Assembly (NCBI GenBank): GCA_002388665.1
Contig: DGMY01000054.1
Span: forward strand, 1 to 8,236
Length of the DNA: 8,236 nt
DNA from: Opitutia bacterium UBA4506
GTDB lineage: Bacteria > Verrucomicrobiota > Verrucomicrobiia > Opitutales > Puniceicoccaceae
Reading direction: 5' to 3'
Numbering within the stretch: position 1 is the stretch's first letter; the number at the start of each line of letters is the position of its first letter. The notes below the pieces were generated by a model. The model did no database searches, had not been told where the DNA came from, and saw only the letters and a list, made by a program, of their open reading frames with translations. A program made the translations under genes and the position numbers. This document shows, piece by piece, positions 6,114 to 8,236 of this stretch.

Positions 6114-6779
6114 GTGAAAGAAGATAGAACCAGACTTTCTCCCCCTCGGGTTGCCCTCATTGACTACGGTATGGGCAACCTGCGAAGTGTCGCAAAAGCG
6201 TTTGAGAAGGTGGGAGGGGATGTCACGGTGGTCGATCGTCCAGAAGGCGACGATTGGGATGCCGTGGTTTTGCCGGGGGTCGGTGCTCTCGGTGACTGTA
6301 TTTCCGGGCTGCGCAGCGTGGGGTTCGACCGGTGGATTGCCGATTGGATCGCGGCAGATCGACCTTTCTTTGGGATTTGCCTCGGTTTGCAGGCGTTGTT
6401 CGACCATTCGGAGGAAGGTGGTGTCGAAGGTTTGGGGATTTTTGCCGGAAACGTAATTCGATTCGAGGTCGATCGCTCCCTCAAGGTTCCTCACATGGGC
6501 TGGAATTCGGTCGCTTTTGCCGGTGATGAGGATGATTCATTGCGCGCAAATCTTTCCGATGGAGACCAATTTTATTTCGATCACACCTACCATGTCGTTC
6601 CCGATAATTCGGGGCTCACTTGGTGTACAACCGACTACGGGGGTGAGTTTGTCAGTGCGATCCGACGAGGAAATTGTGTGGCGACTCAATTCCACCCCGA
6701 GAAAAGTCAGGCTAAAGGATTGCAAATATACATGAATTTCTTGAACCATGCCGCTGGCAGAACCGCATCGGCCCTCTAA
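6114..6779 (+). CDS. hisH: Imidazole glycerol phosphate synthase glutaminase subunit HisH
   Basis: HisH is the class I glutamine amidotransferase subunit that releases ammonia from glutamine and passes it to HisF, making imidazole glycerol phosphate and AICAR in histidine biosynthesis. The 221-aa chain begins the family core at VALIDYGMGN (13-22), has the oxyanion-side PGVGALGD (54-61), the nucleophile Cys89 in GICLGLQ (87-93), VPHMGWN (125-131) and the catalytic His194 and Glu196 in FHPEKSQ (193-199). The triad is intact. I chose GTG 6114 because GGAACAG (6104-6110) sits at good spacing before it and the product has normal HisH length. An ATG at 6030 or a TTG at 5970 in the same frame would add 28 or 48 residues unlike the family. 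hisF is not in the window, which is somewhat unusual, since it is often close by. gltA follows after 29 bp. Confidence 0.93.
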   Translation: MKEDRTRLSPPRVALIDYGMGNLRSVAKAFEKVGGDVTVVDRPEGDDWDAVVLPGVGALGDCISGLRSVGFDRWIADWIAADRPFFGICLGLQALFDHSEEGGVEGLGIFAGNVIRFEVDRSLKVPHMGWNSVAFAGDEDDSLRANLSDGDQFYFDHTYHVVPDNSGLTWCTTDYGGEFVSAIRRGNCVATQFHPEKSQAKGLQIYMNFLNHAAGRTASAL

Positions 6780-6808
6780 AATTTTCAATAACCGCTCCTA
6801 GACCCAAA

Positions 6809-8101
6809 ATGGAAGACAACGTTACTCTAAAAATCGGAGACAACTCATACGAATGCCCCGTCATCACCGGGACCGAAAACGAGAAAGCTTTCGACATCCG
6901 GAAGATTCGTGCGGAATCGGGATATATCTCCTACGACGAGAGCTACGGGAATACAGGTTCCTGCCAGAGTGAGATCACTTTCATCAACGGGGAAGAGGGT
7001 ATTCTGCGCTATCGTGGGTACCCCATCGAACAGCTCGCGGGATCTTCTTCCTTCCTCGAGTCCACCTACTTGATCATTTACGGAGAACTCCCGAGCCAGG
7101 AACAACTCAACTTGTTTCGTGAGAAAGTTCGCCGGAGTGCGGAAATCCACGTTGGAATGGAGAACCATTTCGATGGCTTCCCCACGAGCTCGCATCCGAT
7201 GGCGATTCTTTCTGCCATGCTGAATTCTCTCGGGTGCTACTACCCCGAGATGTCCTCCAATGACCGCCATCAGGATTTGGAGAGTTTTGATGACGCTGCC
7301 GCAGTATTGCTGTCGAAGGTGCGCACTATCGCAGCGATGACCTACCGGATGAAGGTGGGCCGCCCGTTCATCTATCCAAAGCCAGACCTCAGTTACTCGG
7401 AAAACTTCCTACACATGATGTTCTCGAATCCGTATCAGGATTTCGAGGATAAGTCCGGACTGGCCGAAGCCTTGGACCTTTTCTTCCTCCTCCACGCGGA
7501 CCACGAGCAGAACTGCAGTACCTCGACGGTGCGGATGGTTGCCAGTGGCGGTGCCAATCTTTTTGCCTCAGTTTCCGCTGGGGTTTGCGCGCTGTGGGGG
7601 CCTTTGCACGGTGGTGCGAATCAGGCAGTGATCAAGATGCTTCAGGAGATTCATGATTCAGGAGACGATGGTCACCGTTTCATCGAGTCTGCCAAGTCAG
7701 GTAAAGCCAAGCTAATGGGATTTGGTCACCGGGTGTACAAGAACTACGATCCGAGAGCTCGTATTCTTGGGAAGGCCGCTGAACGGGTTTTGAGTTCGAT
7801 TGGCTACGAGAATGATCCTCTGCTCAATATCGCCCGAAACCTCGAGCAGGCCGCTTTGGACGATGACTACTTCGTCGAGCGCAAGCTGTACCCCAATGTA
7901 GATTTCTACAGTGGCTTGATCCTGAAAGCTGCGGGTATTCCTCCCGAGTTCTTCACCGTCATGTTTGCCATCGGACGCATGCCCGGATGGCTTGCCAACT
8001 GGCATGAGGTCGCCTCAAACGACAAGGCAAGAATCCACCGCCCCCGCCAGATCTACCAAGGTCCGGCGCAGCGGGATTATATCCCGTTGGAACAGCGCTA
8101 G
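6809..8101 (+). CDS. gltA: Citrate synthase, type II (hexameric, bacterial)
   Basis: This 430-aa cytosolic enzyme condenses acetyl-CoA with oxaloacetate to citrate, the entry step of the TCA cycle. Its length and N-terminal beta-rich domain (about residues 1-50) match the long, type II enzymes of Gram-negative bacteria, which are often inhibited by NADH. The three catalytic residues are present: His267 in WGPLHGGANQA, His307 in GFGHRVYKNYDPRA and Asp365 in NVDFYSG. The oxaloacetate-site His232 lies in HADHEQNCST, and the C-terminal RPRQIYQG block is typical. The ATG at 6809 gives the expected N-terminus; no Shine-Dalgarno sequence precedes it. The 29-bp gap from hisH shows neither a terminator nor a clear promoter, so read-through from hisH is plausible, although gltA usually has its own promoter. 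NADH sensitivity cannot be confirmed from the sequence. Confidence 0.97.
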   Translation: MEDNVTLKIGDNSYECPVITGTENEKAFDIRKIRAESGYISYDESYGNTGSCQSEITFINGEEGILRYRGYPIEQLAGSSSFLESTYLIIYGELPSQEQLNLFREKVRRSAEIHVGMENHFDGFPTSSHPMAILSAMLNSLGCYYPEMSSNDRHQDLESFDDAAAVLLSKVRTIAAMTYRMKVGRPFIYPKPDLSYSENFLHMMFSNPYQDFEDKSGLAEALDLFFLLHADHEQNCSTSTVRMVASGGANLFASVSAGVCALWGPLHGGANQAVIKMLQEIHDSGDDGHRFIESAKSGKAKLMGFGHRVYKNYDPRARILGKAAERVLSSIGYENDPLLNIARNLEQAALDDDYFVERKLYPNVDFYSGLILKAAGIPPEFFTVMFAIGRMPGWLANWHEVASNDKARIHRPRQIYQGPAQRDYIPLEQR

Positions 8102-8116
8102 AGATTGTAGCAGGGG

Positions 8117-8184
8117 GGCATCCTTTGGGGTGTTTCCGCGCAACTACCGCGGGCCGGCTTGAGGGTGCCTCATCGCGGGATGCC
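8117..8184. repeat. Inverted repeat after gltA
   Basis: GGCATCC (8117-8123) is the exact reverse complement of GGATGCC (8178-8184). Inside it lies CCGCG/CGCGG (8136-8140 with 8148-8152), and near its 3' side a small CATC/GATG pair (8171-8174 with 8179-8182) that competes with the outer stem. There is no T-run, so this is not a standard intrinsic terminator, although it begins 15 bases after the gltA stop and may protect or end the transcript by another route. Confidence 0.4.
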
Positions 8185-8236
8185 GCCGAAGGCTCGCCGG
8201 GGGGGAGCGTCGACCGAGCCTACGCGGGCAAGGCTG
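8171..8236 (-). repeat. Right copy of the degenerate intergenic repeat (runs off the window)
   Basis: Its reverse complement aligns in blocks with about 39-100: CAGCCTTGCC exactly, then GGCGA-GCCTT with one base missing, then an ATC-CCG block. The copy is in opposite orientation to the left one and is cut by the window end. It lies in non-coding sequence after gltA, as the left copy lies in non-coding sequence after the maturase gene. Confidence 0.4.

Noticed and set aside
1..8236. CRISPR array, tRNA, rRNA, insertion sequence or prophage.
   Set aside because: No regularly spaced direct repeats, no tRNA-like cloverleaf, and no transposase, integrase or phage protein is seen.

Overview
This 8.2-kb window is ordinary bacterial chromosome with seven protein genes and no mobile element, CRISPR array or RNA gene that I can recognise. 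GC content is moderate to fairly high by eye. The gene content suggests a marine or gut-type member of the Verrucomicrobiota (Opitutia/Puniceicoccales-like): an anaerobic sulfatase-maturating enzyme, a highly conserved soluble protein of unknown function that I know mainly from Bacteroidota/Verrucomicrobiota-type genomes, a type II citrate synthase, and start codons that mostly lack Shine-Dalgarno sequences. This placement is an inference from gene families; no rRNA or marker gene is present to prove it.

Layout. Positions 1-208 are intergenic, rich in inverted repeats, and contain a sequence that is partly mirrored at the other end of the window. A radical SAM/SPASM sulfatase maturase lies on the minus strand (209-1426). 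A 92-140 bp divergent intergenic region separates it from a plus-strand cluster. That cluster holds an OleD-like NAD(P)-dependent epimerase/dehydrogenase (1567-2559), an MFS transporter overlapping it by 8 bp (2552-3898), a conserved protein of unknown function 26 bp further on (3925-5430), and a RidA/YjgF-family protein overlapping that by 4 bp (5427-5885). A hairpin followed by a T-run (5891-5917) looks like the terminator of this cluster.

A roughly 200-bp leader with two short dyads, one of them inside a possible promoter, precedes hisH (6114-6779), the glutaminase subunit of imidazole glycerol phosphate synthase. hisH is followed after 29 bp by gltA, citrate synthase (6809-8101). The last 135 bp are intergenic and contain inverted repeats and the second copy of the edge repeat.

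How the genes fit together. The tight spacing suggests that the epimerase, transporter, unknown protein and RidA are co-transcribed, but no single pathway is obvious. RidA clears reactive enamine/imine intermediates, and its translational coupling to the unknown protein is the most suggestive link. hisH (histidine/purine metabolism) and gltA (TCA cycle entry) are housekeeping genes. I do not see a clear new multi-gene system. The most interesting items are the unknown protein family with its RidA coupling, the edge repeats, and the dyads in the hisH leader.
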